NCBI GenBank assembly: GCA_031213475.1
Contig: JARUPZ010000002.1
Coordinates: forward strand, 17,096,079-17,160,078
Reading direction: 5' to 3'
Length of the DNA stretch: 64,000 nt
Origin: Nereocystis luetkeana
Lineage: Eukaryota > Sar > Phaeophyceae > Laminariales > Laminariaceae
Shown here: in pieces, positions 46,401-56,960 of the stretch
Numbering within the stretch: the first letter of the stretch is position 1
Layout of the letters: the number at the start of each line of letters is the position of its first letter
Notes under the pieces: generated by a model
Seen by the model: only the letters and a program-made list of their open reading frames with translations
The model's database searches: none
What the model was told of the DNA's origin: nothing
Program-made: the position numbers and the translations under genes

Positions 46401-48370
46401 ACAGCAGCGTCGGCGGCATTATTGAGTGCGTGCTCGCGCAAGTAAAAGAGGAGAGAGGAGGTGGTGGTGGTGGTTTGTGGTGGGAGATGATACGTTACGT
46501 GTCTTTAGTAGGCATCATGTAGGAAACGCGGCGGTTGATTCAACAATTGAATTTCGGCACAACGACGAATGAAATATTTTTTATTATGATGGCAATGAAT
46601 GATGATGATGGTGTGTGTGGTCGTGATCGACGAGAAGAGAGCCACAAGGACCCACGAATTATGATTGAAGTCGACGATAATGATAGTGTTTTACGGCACG
46701 CGCAGTAAAGAGAAGCCGACCTGTTTAAGATGACTTGGGTATAATACCTGGTAATACGAGTAGGTGATAACATTGTATCCGGTGGGAAACTGCTGTAAAA
46801 GAGAGGAGAGAGAGCGAAATAATCGCAAATCGATCAAGGTATCGTATAAACCAAAGGTGAAATGTCAACGCACCGGGTACGAGACAACACGAGCCAGACC
46901 AGCAAATATTAATAACAGCAAAAATACAAGAAAAAAAAAAACAGAAATGATTCTGAAACGACGGACGCAATGCAAGCAAGTAGATCTAGCAGGAAGAAAA
47001 ACACACAGAAAACGCGCGGAAGAGGAACAGGGAACAGGTATTAATAGTAAGAATATAGCTGATAACTGTAACTGCTGCTCCGACCTCGCAGCACGAAAAA
47101 GAGGATCGAGAATGTAGAAGAAACGGACCGGCAAATAAAGGACAGCTCGGGGGGGTATCAAAAAAGGAAACGAAGAACCAAGACTAAAGCAAAGCCAAAA
47201 GAATGAAAGACGAATCGAACTCGAGGCGGTATACCGGTAACCAACCGTGATACCACAGGTATAACATGGATGGGTTCCCGTTTGTGTTGTACAAAGCCGA
47301 TTCGGCGACCTTGCCACACACCGTCTGCCATATCCTTCCTACTCTCCTCTCCTCGTCAATAATAATAATAGCGGTGTCAATGGTCATTATTGGCGCAACC
47401 GCCCCCCCCCCAGTGACCAGCTCACGAAACTACCTTCAGTGTGTGGCTCATATCACGTACGTACAGATATTATAAACCAGGTAGTAATAAGAACATAAGT
47501 TCCAACCGATACACCTTTGCCTATAGACGATGTACAATTATTTCGTTTATGCATTCATCAACAACAACTGTTAACAACTGTACGTATCACAACAGTATAT
47601 ACGGGTGTCCCCCCCGCCTCCCTCCCCACGCCCCCTTGTCGCTGCTCATCTTCTTGGCGTCCTCAGCTGCGTGGCGTATCCAGCTCTATCCTCTCCGCAG
47701 TCTGCCGCTTCCACGACCCCCCGACACCACAATCCCAACTCATCTTCGCCGCCCTCGGCCAGAACACACCGTCTAAGCTCCGAACTGTGTGACTTTTGAA
47801 CTGAAGACAAGAAAAAGCTGCGAGTATCTGGTCGTCTACGTCGCTAAAACTGTGGTTGTTAACACGTACCAGGTCCACTTCATTTGTGTGTGGTGCTTGA
47901 AGCTCTCACATTTTTCTGATGATGATGCCTGTGTTCCCACCGTCGCTGTGTTCAGGCATCTCAACAATACTACTATTAGTCATATAAGTATATTTGTCAC
48001 ACATACTTACAGACAGGTTAGATCTTCTACGTAGAGCAAGATATTTCGATAAGGGGCAGGGGGGGGATATGTTCATTGTTGTACACAAAACACTCTCATT
48101 CACTAAATAAAATGCACACCAGGCACGTAGTGGGAGCACGCAACGTGATGGCGGGGAATATTTGCTGTTACGGCATAGAAAGACCCGCGAGGGGTGGAAG
48201 GGTAAATAAAGTGTTCTTCGCCGTTGATGGCGCCGGGCGTCTTAGTAGTTAAAGGTCCACCAGACGCCAACCACATCTCGTCGATACCATATAGGTCTCG
48301 TCGATATCATATAAACCCAAAAGTTTTTTTCACGCCGCCACCAACTCCCCCCCCCCCCACCTCACCGCCC
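43490..48370. other. Downstream flank of the phosphatase gene and intergenic DNA
   Basis: Immediately 3' of the stop the DNA is T-rich (T24 at 43713-43736) and may be a long 3' UTR. A C26 run is at 45110-45135 and C12 near 44809. A 33-bp tandem pair (AGTCGATGTGTTTGAGTCAC) lies near 45468-45530. From 46.0 to 48.2 kb the sequence is AT-richer, with TATTAATA near 46063, 46905 and 47040. The open frames on both strands are low-complexity and not credible genes. Confidence 0.4.
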
Positions 48371-48925
48371 CTATTTAATATAGGTTGGGTTGGCGTCGGT
48401 TGGCAACGACACTGTAAAACATGTCGCTCACTACGTGAGCTAGACAACTAGGGTGCCGTTTTTTTTTTTTTTTTTTTTGGCGGTCGCCCACAGCTGGCTG
48501 TCGAGTTAGATCATTTTGTGCGAGGTAAAGAACCCTTACTCCGCACAAGGGAATTAATCGTATCACGTAGTGTTCAAGGTAAGGCACCCAAGAGGTAGTT
48601 ACATAGTACTCCCATTATTGCTGTCCCTGGAAATGCCTACACCGGAAATTAATTCAACTCATTGAAGCTGCCATCCATATGCAAGTCCGCCTCACAAGCG
48701 GTCCTTAGTAGGATGCAGCTCACCCTTCATGCGACTCGCCAGACACCTCACGGCGCTTCGCACTTGGTGCAAGCAATGCCTGCCTGGTCGGTGAAAACCC
48801 GACATGCTCCGTCCCGGCATTGTAGGGATGCGAGGGTCTATGGTCATACGACTACGGCCATGCATGATATCGAGTACATCTCTCCTATCGAGTACACCCC
48901 CCCCACCCCCCCCACGTCCTGCCGA
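48371..48925 (+). repeat. Repeat G, full copy (+)
   Basis: About 555 bp, bounded by C-rich tracts (48342-48358 and 48898-48921). It includes GGTTGGCAACGACACTGTAA, AGGATGCAGCTCACCCTTCA and CCCGGCATTGTAGGGATGCG. An inverted copy is at 54414-54971 and fragments are at 24.7 and 30.3 kb. There is no reading frame; it may be non-autonomous. Confidence 0.75.
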
Positions 48926-49054
48926 CGACGCCACGTGTTACGTTTAAGGGCAGTAGATACGGACCTAGGGACCGACTACTGGTAGCAGGTGTGTCTCTGG
49001 CTTTGCGCTGTGGTCACTGACACAAGGGGCTTGACGATGCTTGGAAGGTATAGA

Positions 49055-49985
49055 TTATTATTATCAGGCTTGCCATCCGACAATGTGCAGCACGATCTTT
49101 CACGTTGATCAATCAAAACATTCCTGAACGAAGAAATCTCCGTATACATACGAAGGAAACCTCTGCACCAAGTCTATCTACCTTCTATGTTCGCTTATTT
49201 TATGTTTTATCTACTATCAGTATACTCTATACCTGGTATGTTGTCTTTGCTCCCTCCTACATCTTAATATGTACCAGGTACTCGTTACTTTCTACTCTTG
49301 AATCCTGACCCGCCTTCAAGCCCCATCCCCACGCCATCGGTGTGGGTCTGTCATCTCCTCCCCCCCTGCTCCTTCTCGTCTCCTGACGACCCCCAAGCTG
49401 CAGTCTAAATCGTGATACCCTCCTCGAAATGGCGACCTGTGTAGTCACCGAGACGATTTGGAGTAGGCGTTCCTTCACCAATCCTTTCCTTGTCATCGAT
49501 CCACCACCCCTCCCCCCCCGCTACACTAGCAGCCAGCTGGTCGATGAACTTACTGCCCTCTACCCCGAGACGCCCAGAGCTTTCCACGCACTGCGAAAGT
49601 TGCAAGTTTGCGACTCCGTTCGTCAAAGGACATATGTCCCGGACGAACGTAGTGTTGGTTGGCGCTTGCGCGCCTCGGAGGTATAGAGGCAGCTGATCCA
49701 TCTTGATCGGCACTGCCTCCTCGGAGGTGTATCTGCGCTTGAGAGGCCGTAGGTAAATCAACACCAACCGCTCGTCCACGCGATGTCCCGAACGTTGATG
49801 CGGCTGGGAATTCCACACCAAGTGGAAAGCGGCGAACCGTTCACCGCAGACAGAAATCTGCGGATGGACATTGTCGTCAGGAGAGGAGATCTATGGGATG
49901 CTCTTTTATTAGGGAGTAAAGGGAGACATCCATCCTGCTGGACGTCACCCATGGGGGCGTGCTGTCTCCGGGAACTCCTCCGGCG
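49055..49985 (-). mobile_element. LINE-X copy with inverted 5' segment
   Basis: The 3' end is at the left (ATTATTATTATCAGGCTTGC). To about 49780 the minus strand carries broken frames of the LINE-X C-terminus (LRGGSADQDGSAAS, RKGLVKERLLQIVSVTTQVA). From about 49783 the plus strand instead encodes FTADRNLRMDIVV and, after a frame break, TSILLDVTH, which fits an upstream part of the same protein. An inverted 5' part is the mark of twin priming in LINE integration. The M-D-I-V-V...L-L-D-V spacing recalls a PD-(D/E)XK endonuclease core, but this is tentative. Confidence 0.55.
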
Positions 49986-50480
49986 AGGCAGCGTGGGCTG
50001 CGTGCCGACGTTGGTTTACCAACTTCCCCAACTTCTGTTGGACTTTGCGTGAGTTCGTGGTTATGGCGTCGTGTGCAGCCAGCTTGTCGGTCTCTGGGGG
50101 TCTTGGGGCCCTGCCCCCACTCTGCGCCTAGACCCCATTCTAGCCAAGATTCTGGTTTATCATATTAATTAGCAGGTAGTTGCTTGCCTCGCCGGATGCC
50201 TTCTGAACGAAGGGGCGAGGTATTCGTCAGCCAGGCAGGCGATATAACGCCTCTGCGAGGTGTGAGAGGGGATACCAAAACAGTAGATACCTCGTCCTCC
50301 TCGGCATAGTTAGTGTAATGTCACGCCAGGTAAGATACAAAAGGATATTTTTTTTATATTAACATACATAAGGTATTTTCCAATAGTTGGGATGGAATAT
50401 CAATACAGCGTTGACGAGGAGTATCATTGACAAAGAATAAGAATTTGCGGGGGGGTGGGAGGTGAAAGTATAGCTTGAGT
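49986..50480. other. Unassigned intergenic DNA
   Basis: No gene or element recognised. A G7 tract is near 50450. Confidence 0.35.
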
Positions 50481-50836
50481 GTTACGAGGATTACCCTCTG
50501 GGCTGAGCAATCGATGGATCTTTTACCCCTAGAGCTCAGTAGGTAACACCTTCACATTTGGCGTTGTCGGTGGGACACGGGTTCAAATCTCACTTCGAAC
50601 TTTGCTTTTGCAGAAGAAGCGTTAGCGCGTGCGGCGCCTACGTTAAGACGCATCTCCCTTGTTCCCCAGGCATTGAAACGAAGAGGGAAGGTCAGCGTAC
50701 GGCCGTATACGGTAGCACCGACGCCCCCAATATCCCGCCGTTTAAAGGGGGGGGGGGCGTTCAAAAAGATTACCCTGTGGGCTCGGTAATCGATCGATCT
50801 TTCACCCCTATAGCTCAGTAGGTAACATCTTCACAC
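50481..50836 (+). mobile_element. SINE-C copy 2, head-body-head
   Basis: The same layout as 9586-9925. The first head is GTTACGAGGATTACCC with TAGAGCTCAGTAGG, box B-like ACGGGTTCAAATCTC is near 50577, and the body has GTTCCCCAGGCATTGAAACG. The second head spans 50760-50836. It ends four bases before a MITE-2. Confidence 0.75.
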
Positions 50837-50840
50837 GAAC

Positions 50841-50942
50841 CTTGACCCTTTGAGGACCGCAGTCAGTCCCGTTTTGGGTACAAGTTACTTGGAATTTGAG
50901 TGGGCTGTCCCCAGAACGGGACTGCAGTCCTAAAAGGTCAAG
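50841..50942. mobile_element. MITE-2 copy 4
   Basis: The most complete copy, 102 bp. The ends CTTGACC and GGTCAAG are inverted. They are followed by TTTGAGGACCGCAGT on the left and ACTGCAGTCCTAAAA on the right, then the CCCGTTTTGGG and CCCAGAACGGG arms. Confidence 0.85.
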
Positions 50943-50999
50943 AAAGCAGGGAAGAGAGGGATATTTGTTGGTCCACAGAGTGACTATTACTACTTTACT

Positions 51000-51612
<613 letters not shown>

Positions 51613-51896
51613 CATATATGCTACTATTAATACTACTAATACTACATACTGCGATTTCTTTGATTCAAGTCGGACTGGAACAGTTACTATGCTACTGTTG
51701 TATTAATAGTACAACCATGCAGTGCATACCGTCGTCGGAGGGCAGAATAACTTTTGATAATACGTGCCAGGTACCTCGTATTAATAGTGAATGCTGGTAA
51801 TATCATAAAATCAAAATTTCGTTTTGTACATACACAATGGGCATTGATTTCTCGCTATTATTTGATATTTGCTGTTTCTGATGCTGCTTAAATTGA

Positions 51897-51965
51897 TCAA
51901 CGTGGAAGCTCACATGCTACAGATTGTCGGATGGCAACAATAATAATATTAGTTATACTCGTAGT
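51897..51965 (+). mobile_element. LINE-X 3' end
   Basis: GATCAACGTGGAAGCTCACA, then ATTGTCGGATGGCAAC and an AATAAT tail. Only the last 65 bp or so of the 3' UTR were inserted. Confidence 0.7.
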
Positions 51966-52274
51966 ATTGATAGTATAATATAGTGCATAACAATATAGCG
52001 GTAGAAGAAGTCTGATACTCCCATCTATTTATGTAGCACATACCAGTATATAGTTGAGACTAATACGGACGCCGTCTATGTGTTCGTACTGTATAGTATT
52101 ACGTATAGTAACCGAAGAAATCACAGAGTAACTCCAGCAGAAAACTATCGACGAACACATAGTATATATGTATATACCTGGTACCTGGTACGGTATTAGA
52201 CTGCTGTTGCTATCCTCAGGGATCACCAAGAACAGAGAAGGAGAATGGGGGGGGGATATCAGGACCTAGGTGTT

Positions 52275-52745
52275 AAGATTATGGACAGCGGAAGCAGTAT
52301 CATAACACAGACCCACACACCGACCGATGGAGGGGGGATGCGGCTTAGGATTTTAAAGAATAAGACGTAAAAAGAGCACGTATTATTATGCTTGCCTTCC
52401 GACAATATCGCACATATATTATATTGAGATGGAGGAGGGAGCAAAAACAGCGAATGGAGTACCGTAGATGAAGCATAGAGGGAAGTAGAAAGAAAGTTAG
52501 CTTAAGACCTTGTGCATACTCGTAGGTTTCTTTTGTTTCCGGGGATTTCTTCTTTCAGGAATGTTCTGAGTGATCAACGTTGAAGCCCATGCTGCACATT
52601 GTTGGATGGCAAGCATTATATAATATTACTAGTAATAGCCGAGATATCTTCTTTCAGGAATGTTCTGAGTTATCAACGTTAAAGCTCATTCATGCTGCAT
52701 ATATATCATTGATTAATTGTCGGATGGCGAGCATAATAATAAAAA
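52275..52745 (+). mobile_element. Two adjacent LINE-X 3' UTR copies
   Basis: The first (about 52275-52625) covers most of the 3' UTR and ends TTGTTGGATGGCAAGCATTA. The second (about 52645-52745) repeats TCTTCTTTCAGGAATGTTCT and ends TTGTCGGATGGCGAGCATAA with an ATAATAA tail. Confidence 0.65.
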
Positions 52746-52932
52746 CATGAGTGAGTATACTACTGGTCCTACCTGCGGTACTATTGTTCCTACCAGGTAC
52801 GTACATAATTTAATATAATACTTTTAGTAGCTGGTAGAATCAGGCATGTATGTATGCATACCTCACGACGGCTTTGTGTCCTTCGATCTTTGTAGTCGTA
52901 ACCCTACGCAATGCGAGTAGGAGCAATTAGAG

Positions 52933-53388
52933 GTGACTTATGATTCAGGATTGAGCTATAAATATTTTTTCGATCCTGTATTCATTCTAGAAATCACGCT
53001 CTTCACACCAAGCGAGTATATATACTGCTATCGATACAAAGCAGCGGGAAGAACAGACCAACCTAACCCTGACCCCAAACCGCAGCCGAAACGGGCCAAA
53101 ACTCGCCATAAACGCGGCTGCGCCGAGTTTGCATCGAACCAGGAAATTTCTCAGTTAGTTGCGGACGACGATTCCGAAGTGCAGACCACGCTACACATTT
53201 TTCAAGTAAAAAACATCCCTAAAGATCCCTTCTCCCAACCTGCTAAACCTACTCCCAATAAAAGGGAACTCGTAAAACGGGAACAAACAAAATTTAATGG
53301 CCATAAACGAGAAAATAAACAAGAAATTCTGCGCAGCATTGATTGTTCTAGGTTCAGACGGAAACTTTCCGTAATATACCATTATTGA
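52933..53388 (+). CDS. Unrecognised open frame, 151 aa, Lys/Pro-rich
   Basis: The C-terminal two-thirds (from about residue 35) has a composition unlike the surrounding repeats: GRTDQPNPDPKPQPKRAKTR, then FASNQEISQLVADDDSEVQ, then many Lys and Glu. I recognise no domain, signal peptide or membrane segment. The first 35 residues look like random AT-rich sequence, so the real start is uncertain; it may be an internal fragment of an element's protein. Coding status is unproven. Confidence 0.25.
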   Translation: MTYDSGLSYKYFFDPVFILEITLFTPSEYIYCYRYKAAGRTDQPNPDPKPQPKRAKTRHKRGCAEFASNQEISQLVADDDSEVQTTLHIFQVKNIPKDPFSQPAKPTPNKRELVKREQTKFNGHKRENKQEILRSIDCSRFRRKLSVIYHY

Positions 53389-53571
53389 AGAAGTACTCGG
53401 ATTGGCCCCTGTCTCAGTCTTTCTACGCAGTAACTAATTCGCCAAATTTATTTATGAGAATACGCCAAACCATATTCGGCGTGTTCCTGGTGTCAGCGTG
53501 TCTCCGTGTCAGAGTGCATAACAATAAGGGAGTTCTTCGCTTTCCGTGAGTCGTTTATTAGAACAACACTA

Positions 53572-53606
53572 CACATTGTCGGATGGCAAGCATGATAATA
53601 ATATAC
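53572..53606 (+). mobile_element. LINE-X minimal 3' end
   Basis: CACATTGTCGGATGGCAAGC followed by ATGATAATAATA; only about 35 bp. Confidence 0.55.
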
Positions 53607-53721
53607 CTGATACCATGGTATGTCTTGTGAATATAATGCTCTGGACTTTTTGTCGGAAGGCAACTTGAAAAATAATATATACCTGGTACCAGGTACCTGT
53701 GGTAGGTACCTGAAATGCAAC

Positions 53722-53836
53722 TATTACGGGGAACCATAGTTAATAGGACCTACCATGGTATACATAAAAACCTACCAGTACATATTTAAACATTTTTACT
53801 AACAATATTTGGTCCTAAACTATGGTCCCCCGTATT
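53722..53836. mobile_element. MITE-1 copy 6
   Basis: Full-length: TATTACGGGGAACCATAGTT to CTATGGTCCCCCGTATTA. The interior has TACCATGGTA near 53752, where some copies have TATGGTA. Confidence 0.85.
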
Positions 53837-53842
53837 AATTAA

Positions 53843-53906
53843 AGTCATCGGCAGCACATGGTGGAGCGTTGGGCGTTGGGCGTGAGTTCGAACCTCGCCT
53901 CCACCA
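53843..53906 (+). ncRNA. tRNA-like hairpin (T-arm plus acceptor-type stem)
   Basis: CATGGTGGAG and CTCCACCATG form a perfect 10-bp outer stem. Inside it, GTGAG-TTCGAAC-CTCGC is a canonical T-arm with a 7-nt loop and a box B sequence. No D-arm or anticodon arm can be drawn in the space between. It could be a SINE head remnant or a tRNA mimic; expression is unknown. Confidence 0.4.
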
Positions 53907-53965
53907 TGAAAAACACATTTAAAATAAAGTGACTTTCCGTACCATGTATATATTTAGGTATGTAA

Positions 53966-54400
53966 AGCGTTGCAAGGCTTATAGATTGGGTAACGAGTTG
54001 ATTGGTTGACTTACTCTACAAATAAACTGTTGCCAGCGCGAAAACCAAAGACCTTACTCTACAAATAAATGGCGTCTATCGGCAGGACATCAGCCTTTAT
54101 TTCACGTCGACCATGAACTTCAAAACGCATCTGCCCCACCTTGTCAAGAATCTGATTAAACACCCCACAATATTAATCCGATAAAACACCACACAATACT
54201 CCTGTGGGTCCCCAGAGATTGTCAAGAACATCGGACTAGGCACGTACGGCCCCGCACAAAGACCAAGCAAGGACCCCGCTGTTCCGAAGGGGGGGGGGGG
54301 GGGTGTTATCAGGTTTTATGTAAGGTTTTTTTAGATTGGGTGCGTAGGCGATTGGTTAATCTTTCACCAGTGCTACTATAGCCCACACGAAAATCAAGGA
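53966..54400. repeat. Dispersed relatives of the 130-bp tandem unit
   Basis: GGCTTATAGATTGGGTAACG near 53978 and GATTGGGTGCGTAGGCGATT near 54333 match the reverse complement of the 34245-34580 units. A G14 run at about 54289-54302 lies between them. No gene. Confidence 0.5.
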
Positions 54401-54413
54401 CACCACTGTTTCG

Positions 54414-54971
54414 AAGGGGGGGGGACTCGATAGGAGAGATGTACTCTCGATCTCATGCATGGCCGTAGTTGTATGACCATAATAGGCCCTCGCATCCCTA
54501 CAATGCCGGGACGGAGCATGTCGGGTTTTCACCGACCAGGCAGACATTGCTTGCACCAAGCGCGAAGCGCCGTGAGGTGTCTGCCGAGTCGCATGAAGGG
54601 TGAGCTGCATCCCACTAAGAATCGCTTGTGAGGCGGACTTGCATATGAATGACAGTTTCAATGAGTTGAATTAACTTCCGGTGTAGGCTTTTCCAGAGAC
54701 AGTAATGAGAGTACTATGTAGCTGCCTCTTAGGGTGTCTTACCATAAACACCACCAGTACGTGATACGATAACTCCCACTTGTGCGGAGTAGAGGCTGTT
54801 CACCTCGCACAAACGATCTAACTCGACAACCAGCTGTGACCGACCGTCAAAAAAGAAAAAGAAAAGCGGTACTCGTACCCTGGTTGTCTAGCTCAAGTAG
54901 TGATCGGCATGTTTTACAGTGTCGTTGCCAACCGACGCCAACCCAACCCATATATAATAGGGGGGGGGGGG
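54414..54971 (-). repeat. Repeat G, full copy (-)
   Basis: Reverse complement of 48371-48925 with moderate divergence. It begins with G9 at the left and ends in ATATATAATAGG followed by G14. Homopolymer G/C runs at both ends in both copies suggest that they are part of the element or of its target preference. Confidence 0.75.
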
Positions 54972-55129
54972 GAGAATGTTGTAAGGCTTATATTTGGTAG
55001 GCGATTCGTTGTAACTTTTTACAAGTGAGCCCAACGGAACAAGACCTTAACACCAAGCATCTGAAAAATACCTTTTCTGGGTGAGCAGAAAATGGAACCT
55101 CGTGTAGGTGATGAAATAGGTACAGTATG

Positions 55130-56175
55130 GGATTGACGTGGGTACCAGCTCGTAGCTGACGTGTACGCTTACACTCGATTGCCAATGGCCGGTCAATGCA
55201 CATCGATGATGTTTGAGGCAAACACAAATCGGTTAGGCTAGGTGAAATTGTGCAAGAAGCTTCAATAGAAGAGAGGCGCGCAAGCGCCAACACTACGCTC
55301 GTCCGGGACTTGTGTCCTTTGATGAACGGAGTCACAAACTTGCCACTTAAGCAGTGGAAAGCTTGGGCGTCTCGGGGTAGAGGGCTGTGAATTCATGGAC
55401 CAGCTGGCAGCTAGTGTCGTGGGGGGGAGGGACGGTGATGGGAAGGGAAGAGGTGGTGAAGGAACGCCTACTCCTGATCGTCTCGGTGAATATACAGGTC
55501 GCCATTTCGAGGGGGACGTCGGGATTAAAATTCTAGCTTAGGGTTCGACAGGAATCGAGGAGGAACAGGGGGGGGGGGGGATGACAGACCCACACCGATG
55601 GCATGGGGATGGAGCTTGGATGCGGCCTAGCATTTAAGGATAAAACGTAAACAGTACACATTGATATGCTTGCCATCCGACAATACATATTGAGATGGAG
55701 GAGGGATAAAAGACACAACAAATGATATCGTGGATAAAGCATAGAGGATAAGGTAGATAGACCTTGTGCATAAACCTTGTGCATAGGTTTCCATTGCTTC
55801 CGCGGATTTCTTCCTTCATAAATGTTTTGAGTGATCAACGTTGAAGCTCATGATGCACATTGTCGGATGGCAAGCGTAATAATAGAAGAGAAGACGGCGA
55901 GGTGATGTGGTGTCCCCCAGCCACAATCAGTGTTGATTGGTCGGTTTGCTCCGCAGAGATGACGGCTGATGGTAGAGCAAAAGTCGAGCGTGAGCTCATA
56001 GGGGGGGCGGTGCGCGTGTGCGCTCACAGCTCGAATCAAAGGAAGACCCTCACGATCCGTTCGACACAAAACGAAACAAAACAGGGGAGGACCCCTGCAA
56101 TCAGGCCATAAAACAACTGGGGAGACCCCTCTAGTTTTACCGCAACAACCGATATCTCTTGGGGAACGCATACTC
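55130..56175 (+). repeat. Repeat H copy 1, split by a LINE-X insertion
   Basis: The left part (55130-55274: ACCAGCTCGTAGCTGACGTG, CGATTGCCAATGGCCGG) and the right part (55892-56175: GGCGGTGCGCGTGTGCGCTC) are contiguous in the second copy at 63375-63785. The class is unknown. Confidence 0.7.
55275..55880 (+). mobile_element. LINE-X, 606-bp 5'-truncated insertion with target duplication
   Basis: Flanked by 11-bp AATAGAAGAGA at 55264-55274 and 55881-55891; the empty site is represented by the repeat H copy at 63.5 kb. The insert starts in broken C-terminal coding sequence (GAQAPTLRLVRDLCPL in frame) and runs through the 3' UTR with GATCAACGTTGAAGCTCATG. It ends TTGTCGGATGGCAAGCGTAAT. This copy defines the LINE-X 3' end and tail. 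Confidence 0.8.
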
Positions 56176-56224
56176 GCTAGGTGACACGCGTCGACCCGTG
56201 TATCCGGTCCGTTCCAGGGCGGGA

Positions 56225-56345
56225 GGGTTGTGATACTGCCTTGTATGAGGCTGAAAGCCCGGAAATTACCTGGGTTCAAGTATTGGGGTCGTACTTGTAG
56301 TACTTGGGAGGCGTATCTTAGATGGAAAACAGGGAGTTTTCCCAG
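56225..56345. repeat. Dispersed repeat J, copy 2
   Basis: GATACTGCCTTGTATGAGGC, ATTACCTGGGTTCAAGTATT and TACTTGGGAGGCGTATC match 8199-8350 and, in part, 63034-63090. Confidence 0.55.
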
Positions 56346-56612
56346 CGAGACACGAGCCTAGCTCTCGGTCTCCGCGTGCACGAAAGCAATAAAGACACTA
56401 TTCTTCTATCCCAAAGCAAACAACACACGTGAGTACCAACGAAGACCGACTTAATAGGCAAACCTCTCCAGGGATCCGAAGTGTCCCGACCTTCGATCTT
56501 AACAAGTGGCGTCGACGGCAGGATTTTTTCGTTCGTTGTAAGGCTTCTTGGTAGGTTGGGTGGGAGATCGGTTAACCTTTTACCAGTAGCCCAACGGACT
56601 CTATTCCATGGC

Positions 56613-56719
56613 CTTAACCCTTTGAGGACGGCGGCCCCGTTTTGGGGAAAAACCACTGCGAAATTGCATTGCTTGTCCCCAAAACGGGACTGACTGCAGT
56701 TTGCCCTAAAAAGGTCAAC
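56613..56719. mobile_element. MITE-2 copy 5
   Basis: CTTAACCCTTTGAGGACGG to CCCTAAAAAGGTCAA, with CCCCGTTTTGGGG and CCCCAAAACGGGAC arms. It ends eight bases before a MITE-1. A relative of the 130-bp tandem unit abuts its left side (56532-56612). Confidence 0.8.
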
Positions 56720-56726
56720 ACTTACT

Positions 56727-56834
56727 ATTACGGGAGACCATAGTTAATAGGACCTACGGTAAACACAAAAACCTATGTATTTCGCTATTTTTAAGATCAA
56801 TATTTGGTCCTATTTACTATGGCCCCCCGTAATA
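56727..56834. mobile_element. MITE-1 copy 7
   Basis: Full-length, 108 bp, TATTACGGGAGACCATAGTT to CTATGGCCCCCCGTAATA. It serves as an empty-site reference: its interior has plain TA where copy 12 has TACCTGGTA and TACCAGGTA. Confidence 0.9.
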
Positions 56835-56960
56835 CTTATCAGAAGCAGTGCCATGTACATTATTGGTAATAAAGAGGAAGCAAAAAAAAAAGCTCTGCGT
56901 AACATTTTTCGAGGTTTGTTGTGGACGAAATAAGTTTTCACAATTATTATTACAGCACTG

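Noticed and set aside
53838..53862. U6 snRNA 5' end (CGGCAGCACAT)
   Set aside because: Only about eleven bases match the U6 5' stem-loop and nothing downstream resembles the conserved U6 core.
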